DNA of 64,000 bases from Bradyrhizobium sp. 199 (GCF_023073355.1 NZ_JADPJI010000009.1:1-64000), one strand, 5' to 3'. Shown: positions 33,401 through 42,222, counted from the first letter of the stretch. Notes: a model not told the origin generated them from the letters alone. Numbers and translations: made by a program.

Positions 33401-34521
33401 GCGTACATGCGCGCCAGCCGGTCCTCCTCCAGGGCGATCTGGGCCTTCTCCTTGTCGCGGTCAAAGTTCTCAAGCGCAAAGCATACGTTCTCGGTCATTC
33501 GCAGCAACAGTGCGACGATGCCTTCGTCTTTCGCCCAGGATTTGCTTACGAAGAAGAACAGCACGCCGACGCTGGTGTCACGCTTGATCAACGGAGCGGC
33601 GACGCAGGCGACCGTGCCGGCATTGACGTTGGTCTGCTCCCAGGTCGTGCCCTTGGTGCGACTGACGAGGTCGTCCTCGACAATGGCTTTCTGCGTCCGG
33701 AATACCTCGCCGGTGATGCCCTTGCCGTAGGGACTCTCTGGATCGATCGAGTAGCGCGACTGTCTGATCAAATCCAGATTTTGTCCGGTCGCGGCCACCG
33801 GCGTCAGCCATTGCGAATTCGCCTCCCGCAGCAGAACGAAAGTAGCAAGCGATTTGCCGCTATACACAGCGGCATCGCAGACTCGCTGATACAAGTCCAG
33901 TTCAGTGCTGGCGTGCAGGATTGCTTCGTTCGTCGCACTAAGCGCGCCGAACATGCGGTTAAGCCGCCGCACTGCCCGCTCGCCATCCAGGCGGGCTCTC
34001 TCGGTCGCGAAGCTGTCCAGCGCATGAGAGATATTGGCCGACATCCGCTCGAACAACGAGACCATCGCCTCGTCGAGCGAGCCGGCCCCCGACCGCGTAA
34101 CATATAGCACCCCGATACTGCGCCCGAGGCAGATCAGGGGTAGCGCCGCGGCTGCGCCGACACCCGCGGCCACCGCGCCGTCGCGCCACGCCAGCGAACG
34201 CGGATCGTTCAGGAAATCGTTGCTGATGCAGAGCTTCTGGTTCCGGAACGCCTCGCCCCCGACGCCCAAGCCTTCCGGCGTGCCGGCTTCCGCGGTAATC
34301 TCGATCGCGCTCAGCCGCGCCACGTCATCGCCGGTACCAGCCGCAAAGCGGAGCCGCCGGCCGTCCGGCTCCACGAGGAACACGGCGACCGCCAAGAAGT
34401 CCCCACTCGAAAATCCGGCGTCGCAGACCTTCTGGTACAGCTCGTCCGGCGATTTCGCGTAGAGAATCGCTTCGTTGATGGCGCTCAACGCCGCAAAGGT
34501 GCGCGCGAGTGTCGTCGGCAC
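30406..34521 (-). CDS. Five-GAF-domain GGDEF-EAL cyclic-di-GMP signalling protein
   Basis: 1371 residues, no signal peptide or TM segment. Five homologous GAF units start near residues 8, 190, 371, 553 and 737; each opens with the signature F(A/G/E)ALSA(I/T)NEAI and ends with a coil (EN...FD/RA...KA). Units 3-5 are closest to each other and share FRTR(Q)PCISNDYL-like loops. GGDEF domain at ~910-1075 has an intact ARLGGDEF (996-1000) with an upstream RASD inhibitory I-site (987-990). EAL domain at ~1095-1345 keeps EALLRW, EVTES, DDFGTGYSS, KIDRSFV and AEGVE, so both synthesis and hydrolysis look possible. It likely senses small ligands through the GAF array. It is transcribed alone, away from the dehydrogenase operon at 34817. 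Confidence 0.95.
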   Translation of the reverse strand: MPTTLARTFAALSAINEAILYAKSPDELYQKVCDAGFSSGDFLAVAVFLVEPDGRRLRFAAGTGDDVARLSAIEITAEAGTPEGLGVGGEAFRNQKLCISNDFLNDPRSLAWRDGAVAAGVGAAAALPLICLGRSIGVLYVTRSGAGSLDEAMVSLFERMSANISHALDSFATERARLDGERAVRRLNRMFGALSATNEAILHASTELDLYQRVCDAAVYSGKSLATFVLLREANSQWLTPVAATGQNLDLIRQSRYSIDPESPYGKGITGEVFRTQKAIVEDDLVSRTKGTTWEQTNVNAGTVACVAAPLIKRDTSVGVLFFFVSKSWAKDEGIVALLLRMTENVCFALENFDRDKEKAQIALEEDRLARMYAALSATNEAILRAKSRSELLDLVCEATVQGAKFASTSIALLDRDAGLLRVVASFGPNADEVRSFTLSVSDEVAEGRGLTGTAFRTRQPCISNDVLADTRLEPWHASARRNGIASSTALPLFNGDRVEGVFLFNSPECGTFTDEFVELLSKLQANVAFALENLDRADEKARADKQRNRLSGMFEALSATNEAIMRAKTRDELFEGACQAAVLGGVFASATIGIMDDKRELVQVVAVKGRLQERMVGRTCNVSPDHPEGQGIIGMSLRTRGPSVINDYLHDPRAAHWHTKATEDGTRAAASFPLLRAGQEPIGILLFLAPEEDTFTPDLVELLARLAENVSFALDNFDRAEEKARTEAQKERLTRMFAALSATNEAIMRAKSRAELFDLVCLAASNGAKFTSTTIALASADSDQLKIVSSAGPSSDTTRNVRLSIDPERPEGRGMSGTAFRTRQPCISNDYLNDDRVRAFHAVVRSDGARSGAAFPLVVHDQAVGVMIYMSTEPGTFTAEFVELLQRLAENVSFAMENFDRADAKNEADERIEYLASHDSLTDLPNRETFNGLLREAIDAAERHDHRFAVLFIDLDRFKVINDSLGHEAGDLLLLEVANRLRSALRASDVVARLGGDEFVVILDQCGEIDEVQRIATGLLTALAEPMELAGHECHTTASIGIAMYPANGSDAQTLTKNADMAMYLAKEDGKNGYRFFSKEVKTQSIERLSLESALRRALEREQFSLNYQPKVEMETGQITGVEALLRWTHPDLGNVSPAQFIPLAEETGLIVPIGRWVLNEACAQAMAWQRGGLLPLSMAVNLSPRQFADEHLLQDIDEALAASGMSPVLLQLEVTESMMMRNVGRALKVLDAIQSRGIRLAIDDFGTGYSSMSLMKHFPIDTIKIDRSFVRDLPQDSEDQAIAQAIISMGKALGMTVVAEGVENVEQEAFLRSHGCDEMQGFLISRPLPARQMAELLRPMVLPAAPPLQPEQDLAVTGATALRLKRAVV

Positions 34522-34816
34522 GATCTCAACTCCCGGGCATTTCTGCCGCTTTTTCCCGCTGACGTTATGACTGGCGATCGCCTAAGTGGTCGTTATTGCG
34601 CGCTGCAAACCGTCTATCAAAGTGAACGAGCTGCGAACGAGGGGCGCGAAACTGCCGAAAATACCGCCGCACGAGACGAAGCTTCGACCAAAGGCGCGCT
34701 CTCTTGCCGAATTTGCAGCCCTGTATTGGTTTACGGGAGATTGATATCGCGGCGGCGCTTTGAGACGATGGCGGCCAACAAGCAGCCCGTTAAGGGTACC
34801 AAGCCGAGGGAACGCC

Positions 34817-35869
34817 ATGCCGATCGTCAGAGCCGATCGCCTCACGCGCATCAGCGCCGCTCTGCTCCGTGCCGCCGGGGCGTCCGAGGAAGAGGCCGAC
34901 GCGGTGGCGGCCGGCTGCGTCAACGCCAATCTCGCCGGTCATGACTCGCACGGGGTGATCGCCATTCCCACCTATATCGACCGGATCAAAGCCGGCCACA
35001 TCGCTCCCGGCGCCGAATGGACCATCGTCCAGGAGTCGCCGACCACGACCGTGATCGACGGCCATTGGGGGTTCGGCTTCCACGTCAACGCCAAGGCAAT
35101 GGCGCTGACGATCGAAAAGGCGAAGACGGCGAACGTCGCCGCCTGCACGGTGTTTCGGCAGAGCCATGTCGGCCGCCTCGCCGCCTATCCGCTGATGGCA
35201 ATGCGCGCAGGCATGATCGGGATCGCGACGGCGGATTCGGGCCGCTCGCCGAAGCACGTGGCGCCGTTCGGCGGCAAGGAGGCGCGGCTCGGCACCAACC
35301 CGATCTCGATCGCCGTACCGTCCGACCTGGATGCGCCGTTCTATCTCGACATGGCGACCTCGGCGGTCGCAGCCGGCAAGATCCAGCTCGCGGTCGCCCG
35401 CGGCGAGCAGATTCCGACGGGCTGGATCATCGATGCTGAGGGCCGTCACACCACAGATCCGGCCCAATACCGCAAGGGCGGCGCGCTACTGCCGCTCGGC
35501 GGCACCGAGGGCTACAAAGGCAGCGGCCTTGCCGCCATGGTCGAGGTGCTGTGCGGCCTGCTCACCGGCCTCGGCTTCGGTGTCGAGCCCACAGGCCGTC
35601 ACAACGACGGCTGCTTCATGGCGGTGTTCAATGTCGCGGCATTCCGCCCGCTGAAGGACTTTAAACGCGAGGTCGCCGAATTCGCGCGCTATCTGAAATC
35701 GACGCCGCCGTCCGAAGGCAGCAACGGCGTCTACTATCCCGGCGAGATCGAAGGCGTGCGCGAGCAGCAGCGCCAGCGCGACGGCATCGAGGTCGAGGAT
35801 GCGACCTGGGAAAAGCTGCGCACCCTGGCGCGGGAATACCGGCTCGAAACAGTGCTCGATCTGGCCTGA
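34817..35869 (+). CDS. Ldh2-family NAD(P)-dependent malate/L-lactate-type dehydrogenase
   Basis: 350 residues from ATG 34817 (GAGGG upstream). Family landmarks in order: 'NLAGHDSHGVIAIPTYIDRIKAG' with catalytic His in HDSHGV, 'GHWGFGFHVNAKAMALTIEKA', 'VFRQSHVGRLAAYPLMAMRAGMIGI', 'VAPFGGKEARLGTNPISIAVP', and 'YKGSGLAAMVEVLCGLLTGLGFG'. These enzymes reduce 2-oxoacids or oxidise 2-hydroxyacids (malate, ureidoglycolate, 2,3-diketo-gulonate). First gene of the 34.8-38.1 kb operon; it probably acts on an alpha-hydroxy/keto intermediate of that pathway. Confidence 0.9.
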   Translation: MPIVRADRLTRISAALLRAAGASEEEADAVAAGCVNANLAGHDSHGVIAIPTYIDRIKAGHIAPGAEWTIVQESPTTTVIDGHWGFGFHVNAKAMALTIEKAKTANVAACTVFRQSHVGRLAAYPLMAMRAGMIGIATADSGRSPKHVAPFGGKEARLGTNPISIAVPSDLDAPFYLDMATSAVAAGKIQLAVARGEQIPTGWIIDAEGRHTTDPAQYRKGGALLPLGGTEGYKGSGLAAMVEVLCGLLTGLGFGVEPTGRHNDGCFMAVFNVAAFRPLKDFKREVAEFARYLKSTPPSEGSNGVYYPGEIEGVREQQRQRDGIEVEDATWEKLRTLAREYRLETVLDLA

Positions 35870-35889
35870 CGGATTTGGAGAACAGCAGC

Positions 35890-37257
35890 ATGACGCGACA
35901 GATGGTCCTGGTCGGCTTCCTTCAGGCGCAGAACTGCACCAACTTGCCGAGTTCGTGGCGGCATCCGGACTCGCGCGAGGATTCCATGTCGGCGGACTAT
36001 TATCAGGAGATCGCCAGGATTCTCGAAGCCGGCAAATTCCACATGGCCTTCTTCGACGACCGCCTGGCAATGCCGGACCGCTACGGCAACGACCACGCCC
36101 ACACCGTCGAATACGGCATCCGCTGCGTGAAGATGGATCCCCTGATCGTGCTGACCACGATGGGCATGGTCACCGAGAAGCTCGGCCTTGGGGCGACCGG
36201 CTCGACGACTTATTTCGAACCTTTCGACATCGCCCGGCGCTTCGCAACCCTCGATTTGATGTCCGGCGGTCGTGCCGGCTGGAACGTCGTGACCTCACTC
36301 AATGACGGCGAGGCCTTCAACATGGGCCGGGATTCTCATCCCGAGCACGATGCCCGCTACGACCGCGCCGACGAATTCATGGAAGTCGTGCTCGGCCATT
36401 GGGACACTTGGGAAGACGGCGCGCTCATCATGGACAAGCAAAGCGGCCGGTTTGCCGATCCGAGCAAGGTGAAGCGGCTCGATCACAGAGGACCGGCATT
36501 CAAGTCACGCGGTCCCTTCACCGTACCGCGCTCGGATCAGGGCCATCCCGTGATCATCCAGGCCGGCGCATCCGGCCGCGGCCAGCGCTTCGCGGGGCGA
36601 TGGGGCGAGGTGATCTTCACCGCCGCGCGTAATCTCACTGCTGCCAAGGACGGCTATGCGTCCGTGCGTGACGAAGCGGCCAAGGCCGGCCGTGATCCCG
36701 ACCAGATGTTGCTCTGCAATTTGACGACGCCCGTCTGCGCTGCCACCAAAGCCGAGGCTGAGGACAGGATGGCGCTGATCAACAAGCTGCCGCTCCAGAT
36801 CGATGCGCTGTCGCTGCTGGCCGAAGCACTCAACTATGATTTCGCCTCCAAAGACCTCGATGAGCCGCTGACGAGCGAAGAATTGAAGAGCATGCAGGGC
36901 ATTCTGGGCATTCGCGATGGCGTGCTGAAGAATTCCGGCAAGAGCAACCCGAGCGCGCGCGACTTCGTCACCTTTTCCGGCCGCGGCCAGGTTCAGGACG
37001 CGATAGTCGGCGGCCCCAAGGAGATCGCGGACAGACTGGAGGAGATGTTCGTGGAGCGTGGCTGCGACGGTTTCGTCATCGCTGCGACCTACGTACCCGG
37101 CTCCTACGCCGATTTCGTGCAACATATCGTACCGGAGTTGCAGCGCCGCGGCCTGTTCCAGAGAGACTATCGCGGCAAGACGCTCCGCGAAAATCTCGGA
37201 CTGAACCGCCCCGCGGCGGGCGCCTGGAAGGTGCAGCCGCGCGATGCCGCAGAATAA
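35890..37257 (+). CDS. NtaA/SnaA/DszA-type FMN-dependent monooxygenase (LLM class)
   Basis: 455 residues from ATG 35890, 9 bases after TTGGAG. Markers: 'GFLQAQNCTNLPSSWRHPDS', 'HTVEYGIRCVKMDPLIVLTTMGMVTEKLGLGATGSTTYFEPFDIARRFATLDLMSGGRAGWNVVTS', and 'PVIIQAGASGRGQRFAGRWGEVIFTA', each diagnostic of the NtaA/DszA class that uses FMNH2 to cleave C-N or C-S bonds. A separate flavin reductase is required and is not encoded here. Paralog at 50019-51395. Second gene of the three-gene operon. Confidence 0.92.
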   Translation: MTRQMVLVGFLQAQNCTNLPSSWRHPDSREDSMSADYYQEIARILEAGKFHMAFFDDRLAMPDRYGNDHAHTVEYGIRCVKMDPLIVLTTMGMVTEKLGLGATGSTTYFEPFDIARRFATLDLMSGGRAGWNVVTSLNDGEAFNMGRDSHPEHDARYDRADEFMEVVLGHWDTWEDGALIMDKQSGRFADPSKVKRLDHRGPAFKSRGPFTVPRSDQGHPVIIQAGASGRGQRFAGRWGEVIFTAARNLTAAKDGYASVRDEAAKAGRDPDQMLLCNLTTPVCAATKAEAEDRMALINKLPLQIDALSLLAEALNYDFASKDLDEPLTSEELKSMQGILGIRDGVLKNSGKSNPSARDFVTFSGRGQVQDAIVGGPKEIADRLEEMFVERGCDGFVIAATYVPGSYADFVQHIVPELQRRGLFQRDYRGKTLRENLGLNRPAAGAWKVQPRDAAE

Positions 37258-37272
37258 GTGCGAGGGTACGAC

Positions 37273-38058
37273 ATGCGCTGGCTGAAATTCACCGCCTCGG
37301 ACAAGACGTGTTGGGGAATCGCCGAGGGCGACCGGGTGATCGCGGTCGACGGCGATCCCTTCGGCGAATGGCAACGCACCTCGCGCGCGCATCCCCTGTC
37401 GCAGGTCAAGATCGAACTGCCGCTGATTCCGCGTACCTTCTATTGCGTCGGCCTGAACTATCTAAAGCACCTGAAGGAAGCCGCGGACAAGCGCGGCGAG
37501 GTGCCGGCGGTCCCCGACCGGCCCGAGATCGGCTACCGCGCCCAGAACGCCCTGATCGCGCATGACGAGGACGTCGTGATCCCGTCCTTCGCGACCGACA
37601 AGATCCACTATGAAGGCGAGCTCGTCGTCGTCATCGGCAAGAAGGTCAAGCATCTCACCAAGGCGAACGCGATGGATTGCGTGTTCGGCTACACCATCGG
37701 CAACGATGTCAGCGAGCGCAGCTGGCAGAAGGCCGATCGCGGCCTGTGGCGCTCGAAGAACGCCGACACGTTCAAGCCGATGGGCCCGTGGATCGAAACC
37801 GAGGCCGATCTCGACAAAATGAAAACGATCGTGCGGGTCAACGGCCAGGAAACCAACCGCTTCGCTACCGCCGACATGATCTTCGGCGTGGTGCCGTTCC
37901 TGGTCGAGCTGACCAAATATTTCACGCTATGGCCCGGCGATGTGATCTGGATGGGCACGGACGGTGCATCGCCGGATATCAAGCACGGTGACGTCGTGGA
38001 GATCGAGATCACGGGTGTCGGGACGTTGCGGAACAGGTTTGTGCGGGAGGGGCGGTGA
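37273..38058 (+). CDS. Fumarylacetoacetate-hydrolase-family protein
   Basis: 261 residues, starting 7 bases after a GAGGG. The FAH fold is shown by 'IPRTFYCVGLNYLKHLKEA', 'IHYEGELVVVIGKKVKHLTKANAMDCVFGYTIGNDVSERSWQKAD' with acidic metal ligands (EGE), 'KPMGPWIET' and 'WPGDVIWMGTDGAS'. Relatives hydrolyse C-C bonds or decarboxylate/tautomerise 2-oxo acids in aromatic catabolism. Third gene of the operon; the product of the FMN monooxygenase and Ldh2 steps may be its substrate. Confidence 0.92.
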   Translation: MRWLKFTASDKTCWGIAEGDRVIAVDGDPFGEWQRTSRAHPLSQVKIELPLIPRTFYCVGLNYLKHLKEAADKRGEVPAVPDRPEIGYRAQNALIAHDEDVVIPSFATDKIHYEGELVVVIGKKVKHLTKANAMDCVFGYTIGNDVSERSWQKADRGLWRSKNADTFKPMGPWIETEADLDKMKTIVRVNGQETNRFATADMIFGVVPFLVELTKYFTLWPGDVIWMGTDGASPDIKHGDVVEIEITGVGTLRNRFVREGR

Positions 38059-38065
38059 TCCTGCC

Positions 38066-38154
38066 GTAGGATGGATAGAGCGCAGCGAAACCCATCACCT
38101 CGGTTCGTCGCGAAAAGAGCGCGATGGGTTTCGCTATTGCTCTACCCATCCTAC
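38066..38154. repeat. Large palindromic repeat between convergent genes
   Basis: GTAGGATGG (38066-38074) pairs with CCATCCTAC (38146-38154); internally AGCGAAACCCATC pairs with GATGGGTTTCGCT. The result is a long imperfect hairpin of ~89 bp filling the gap between the FAH gene and the Lrp gene. From memory, this consensus is a well-known intergenic element in Bradyrhizobium/Rhodopseudomonas; it could also terminate both transcripts. Confidence 0.8.
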
Positions 38155-38162
38155 AATCTTCC

Positions 38163-38630
38163 TCAAAACGGCAGCGCCACGCCGGTCTTGATCTCCTTCA
38201 GCACCACGTTGCTGCGGACGTAACGGATGCCGGGGATACGGAACATGAACTCGTCGAGGAAGCGGTTGTAGGCCGCCATGTCCTGCACGACGACGCGCAG
38301 ATGATAATCGGCATCGCCCGTGGTCGCAAAGCACTCCAGCACCTCGCGGCGCTTGGTGACCCGAGACACGAATTCGTCGACGAATTTGGCATCGTGCCGC
38401 TCCAGCGAGACATGGAGGATGGCCGACATCGCAAAGCCCGCCTGCTCGCGCGCGACCATCGCCGCGTAGCCCTGAATGACCCCGGCCTCCTCCAGAGCCC
38501 GCACCCGGCGCCAGCAGGCAGAGGTCGACATTCCGACCTCGTCCGCAAGCTGCTGGTTGGTGGCGCGGCCGTCCTTCTGGAGGTGCGCAAGAATCCGCGC
38601 GTCCTGCTCTTCGATCATGAACTCCACCAC
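38163..38630 (-). CDS. Lrp/AsnC-family transcriptional regulator
   Basis: 155 residues (GTG start; an internal ATG four codons later is equally possible). HTH at 5-55: 'DARILAHLQKDGRATNQQLADEVGMSTSACWRRVRALEEAGVI'. RAM domain after ~70: 'SAILHVSLERHDAKFVDEFVSRV', 'VLECFATTGDADYHLRVVVQDMAAYNRFLDEFM' and IRYVRSNVVLKEIK. Lrp/AsnC proteins sense amino acids. It is divergent from the indolepyruvate ferredoxin oxidoreductase gene, so it probably controls that gene in response to an aromatic or branched amino acid. Confidence 0.93.
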   Translation of the reverse strand: MVEFMIEEQDARILAHLQKDGRATNQQLADEVGMSTSACWRRVRALEEAGVIQGYAAMVAREQAGFAMSAILHVSLERHDAKFVDEFVSRVTKRREVLECFATTGDADYHLRVVVQDMAAYNRFLDEFMFRIPGIRYVRSNVVLKEIKTGVALPF

Positions 38631-38772
38631 ATCGGATGCTTTTACCTAACTGTAGGCCAAATCGGACAATTCTACCAGAACGGACTGCTTACCAGGAAAG
38701 ATAGGTAAGACCTACCAGCCGCCCGAGCCTAACCTTCTTCCGAACCGGCAGGGAATGCCGTGGGAGGTCCGC

Positions 38773-41700
38773 ATGGACGCCATTCCGTCGCTCGACAGCT
38801 ACGAACTCTCCGACCGCTATGACCGTGAAGAAGGACGCGTCTTCCTCACGGGTACGCAGGCGATCGTTCGCATCGCGCTCGACCAGGCGAGGCGCGACCG
38901 CGCGCGGGGGCTGAACACCGCCGGCTTCATTTCCGGCTACCGCGGCTCGCCGCTCGGCGGCATCGATCTCGAATTGTGGCGGGTTCAGGAACGGTTGAAG
39001 CGGGACCGCATCGAATTCCTCCCCGCAGTGAACGAGGACCTCGCCGCGACCGCGGTGCTCGGCTCGCAGCAGGTCGAAACGCAAGGAGACCGCGAGGTCG
39101 ATGGCGTGTTCGGCCTCTGGTACGGCAAGGGCCCGGGCGTCGATCGCTCCGGCGATGCGCTCAAGCACGGCAACGCCTACGGCTCCTCGCCGCATGGCGG
39201 CGTGCTGGTCGTGGCCGGCGACGACCATGGCTGCGTGTCCTCGTCGATGCCGCACCAGTCCGACGTCGCCTTCATGAGCTGGTTCATGCCGACGCTGCAT
39301 CCGGCAAGCGTCGGCGAATATCTCGCGTTCGGCGAATATGGCTACGCACTGAGCCGCTTCTCCGGCATGTGGGTCGGCTTCAAGGCGATCTCGGAGATCG
39401 TCGAGTCGGCCGCCTCCGTCGCGCTGGGCTCGCCCCGAAGCTTCCGTACGCCCGACTTCACGCCGCCGCCTGATGGACTGCACTATCGCTGGCCCGACCT
39501 GCCGGGACCACAAATCGAGGAACGGCTGGAGGCGAAGAAGCACGCCGTCTACGCCTTCGCCAAAGCCAATCCGATCGACCGCCACATCTACGACATTCCG
39601 GGCGCGACCTACGGCATCGTCACCACAGGCAAGGCGCATCTCGATTTGATGGAGGCGCTACGACTGATGGGCCTCGATGAAGCCGCCTGCCGCAGCATCG
39701 GAATCGACGTCTACAAGGTCGGTATGGTCTGGCCGCTGGCGTTGCATGACGCCATGGATTTCGTCAAGGGCAAGCGTGAGATCCTCGTGGTCGAGGAGAA
39801 ACGCGGCATCATCGAGAGCCAGTTCAAGGAATATTTCTATGACTATCCCGGCACAAAGCCCGAACGCATGGTCGGCAAGCACGACGAGCAAGGGGCGCGA
39901 CTGATTTCCTGGATCGGCGAATTGTCGCCGCGCGCGCTGGCTGGCGTGCTCGCGCGGCGGCTCGATCCGATGTTCCCGGGCCTCAGTCTCGCCGCACGGG
40001 CGGCTGCACTCCTGCCCGAGGCTGCACGCACCATCAATGTCGCAGGCGCGACCCGCACGCCCTATTTCTGCTCGGGTTGCCCGCACAACACATCGACGAA
40101 GGTACCTGAGGGATCGAAGGCACTGGCCGGCATCGGTTGCCATTTCATGGCGAGTTGGATGGACCGCGAGACCTCGTCGCTGATCCAGATGGGCGGTGAA
40201 GGCGTGAATTGGGCGGCTTCGTCAAGATTCACCGGTCATAAGCACATTTTCCAGAACCTCGGCGAAGGCACCTACTATCACTCCGGCTCGATGGCGATCC
40301 GGCAGGCGATCGCGGCCAGGGCCAATATCACCTACAAGATCCTGTTCAACGATGCCGTTGCCATGACCGGCGGCCAGCCGGTCGATGGTCCCGTCAGCGT
40401 CCATGCGATCGCGCACAATGTCCGTGCCGAAGGCGTGACGCGCATCGCGCTGGTGTCGGATGATCCGGCGCAGTTCTCGCCTGCCGACCTGCCTGTCGGC
40501 GTCACCATTCATCCGCGCGAGGAGATGGATGCCGTGCAGCGCGAGCTGCGTGAGGTGTCCGGCGTCTCGGTCCTGATCTATCAGCAGACCTGCGCCACGG
40601 AGAAGCGACGCCGGCGCAAGCGCGGGCAGATGGCCGACCCCAAGCGCTTCGCCACCATCAACGATCTCGTCTGCGAAGGCTGCGGTGACTGCTCGGTGGA
40701 ATCCAACTGCCTCAGCGTCGAGCCGAAGGAAACGCCGTTCGGCCGCAAGCGCCAGATCAATCTCTCATCCTGCAACAAGGATTTTTCCTGCCTCAACGGC
40801 TTCTGTCCGAGTTTCGTGACCGTCGAGGGCGCGACGCGCCGGAAGAAGAGCGCGAGCCAGATCGACGCGGTCGGCCATGCCGCCACGCTTCCCCTGCCCG
40901 CGACAGCCACGCTCGAGCGTCCCTACGATTTGCTCGTGACCGGCGTCGGTGGCACCGGCGTGATCACCGTCGGCGCGCTGATCGGCATGGCCGCACACCT
41001 CGAACGTCGCGGCGTCTCGGTGCTGGACTTCACCGGCTTTGCGCAGAAATTCGGGCCTGTGCTGAGCTTTATCCGGCTTGCTCCAAGCCCCGAGGCCCTG
41101 CACCAGGTGCGTATCGACCAGGGCGCGGCCGATGCGCTGATCGGCTGCGATCTCGTGGTCAGCTCTTCGCCAAAAGCATCCGGCACCTATCGCCGCGGCA
41201 CGCGGGCCGCGGTCAATACTGCGGAAATGCCGACCGGCGACGTCGTCCGCTTCCGCGACGCCGATCTCGCCTCCCCCGCCCGCCTGCGCGCGATCGGCCG
41301 GGTCGTCGGTGAGGACAATCTCGGCACGATCAATGCCAACGCGCTGGCCGAACGGCTGCTCGGCGATGCCGTCTATGCCAATATCATCATGCTCGGCTTT
41401 GCCTGGCAGCGCGGGCTGGTCCCGATTTCCCTCGAGGCGCTGCTGCGCGCGATCGAGCTCAACGGCGTTGCCGTCGAGCACAACAAGCTGGCCTTTGCGT
41501 GGGGCCGGATTGCGGCTTCCAATCCGGACTTCTTGCCGAAGGCGAACGAAGCGCTCACAGCCGAGACGCTCGACCAGATCATCGACCGTCGCGCCGACTT
41601 TCTCATCGCCTATCAGGACCGCGCCTATGCGGCACGCTACCGGGCGACCATCGCGAAGGTGCGCCGTGCCGAAGCTGTTCCGAACAGCGAGGCTCTGACC

Positions 41701-42222
41701 GAGGCGGTCGCCCGCGCCCTGTTCAAGCTGATGGCCTACAAGGACGAGTACGAGGTGGCGCGGCTGCACATCCAAAGCGGATTCCTTGATGAGCTGAAAC
41801 GCGAATTCGAGGATGGCTTCAAAATCCAGTACCACCTCGCCCCGCCATTCCTGCCGTCGCGGCGCGATGCCCGTGGACGCCCGCGCAAACGCGCTTTCGG
41901 CCAGTGGATCCAAATGCCGCTCGCCATGCTCGCGCGCTTGAAGGGGCTGCGCGGAACACCGCTCGATCCGTTCGGCTACACCGCGGAAAGGCGCACCGAG
42001 CGCGAACTGATCGCGTGGTATGAAGGTCTGATCGAACAGATACTCGGCGAACTCGATGCGGCGCGTCTTCCGGATCTCATTGCAATTGCAAAGGCGCCGA
42101 TGGAGATCCGCGGCTACGGCCCGGTCAAGGACACCGCGATCGAGAAGGTGAAGGCAGAGGTCGAGCGGCTGCTTGGTGAACTCCACACGTCATCGCCGGC
42201 AAAGATGCTCGCCTCCGGTTGA
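38773..42222 (+). CDS. Fused indolepyruvate ferredoxin oxidoreductase (alpha/beta in one chain)
   Basis: 1149 residues from ATG 38773, set by GGGAGG six bases upstream (an ATG at 38755 lacks one). Order: Pyr-type domain (GFISGYRGSPLGGIDLELW), CSGCPHNTST, ThDP-binding region 'IGCHFMASWMDRETSSLIQMGGEGVNWAAS...NDAVAMTGGQP', a [4Fe-4S] region CEGCGDC...ESNC and SSCNKDFSC, then the gamma domain LLVTGVGGTGVITVGALIG, and a C-terminal DUF6537-type region. It oxidatively decarboxylates aromatic or branched 2-oxo acids to acyl-CoA with ferredoxin as acceptor. No ferredoxin gene is adjacent. Probably Lrp-controlled. Confidence 0.93.
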   Translation: MDAIPSLDSYELSDRYDREEGRVFLTGTQAIVRIALDQARRDRARGLNTAGFISGYRGSPLGGIDLELWRVQERLKRDRIEFLPAVNEDLAATAVLGSQQVETQGDREVDGVFGLWYGKGPGVDRSGDALKHGNAYGSSPHGGVLVVAGDDHGCVSSSMPHQSDVAFMSWFMPTLHPASVGEYLAFGEYGYALSRFSGMWVGFKAISEIVESAASVALGSPRSFRTPDFTPPPDGLHYRWPDLPGPQIEERLEAKKHAVYAFAKANPIDRHIYDIPGATYGIVTTGKAHLDLMEALRLMGLDEAACRSIGIDVYKVGMVWPLALHDAMDFVKGKREILVVEEKRGIIESQFKEYFYDYPGTKPERMVGKHDEQGARLISWIGELSPRALAGVLARRLDPMFPGLSLAARAAALLPEAARTINVAGATRTPYFCSGCPHNTSTKVPEGSKALAGIGCHFMASWMDRETSSLIQMGGEGVNWAASSRFTGHKHIFQNLGEGTYYHSGSMAIRQAIAARANITYKILFNDAVAMTGGQPVDGPVSVHAIAHNVRAEGVTRIALVSDDPAQFSPADLPVGVTIHPREEMDAVQRELREVSGVSVLIYQQTCATEKRRRRKRGQMADPKRFATINDLVCEGCGDCSVESNCLSVEPKETPFGRKRQINLSSCNKDFSCLNGFCPSFVTVEGATRRKKSASQIDAVGHAATLPLPATATLERPYDLLVTGVGGTGVITVGALIGMAAHLERRGVSVLDFTGFAQKFGPVLSFIRLAPSPEALHQVRIDQGAADALIGCDLVVSSSPKASGTYRRGTRAAVNTAEMPTGDVVRFRDADLASPARLRAIGRVVGEDNLGTINANALAERLLGDAVYANIIMLGFAWQRGLVPISLEALLRAIELNGVAVEHNKLAFAWGRIAASNPDFLPKANEALTAETLDQIIDRRADFLIAYQDRAYAARYRATIAKVRRAEAVPNSEALTEAVARALFKLMAYKDEYEVARLHIQSGFLDELKREFEDGFKIQYHLAPPFLPSRRDARGRPRKRAFGQWIQMPLAMLARLKGLRGTPLDPFGYTAERRTERELIAWYEGLIEQILGELDAARLPDLIAIAKAPMEIRGYGPVKDTAIEKVKAEVERLLGELHTSSPAKMLASG

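Noticed and set aside
40765..42186. 473-codon minus-strand frame
   Set aside because: Antisense to the indolepyruvate ferredoxin oxidoreductase; no domain.
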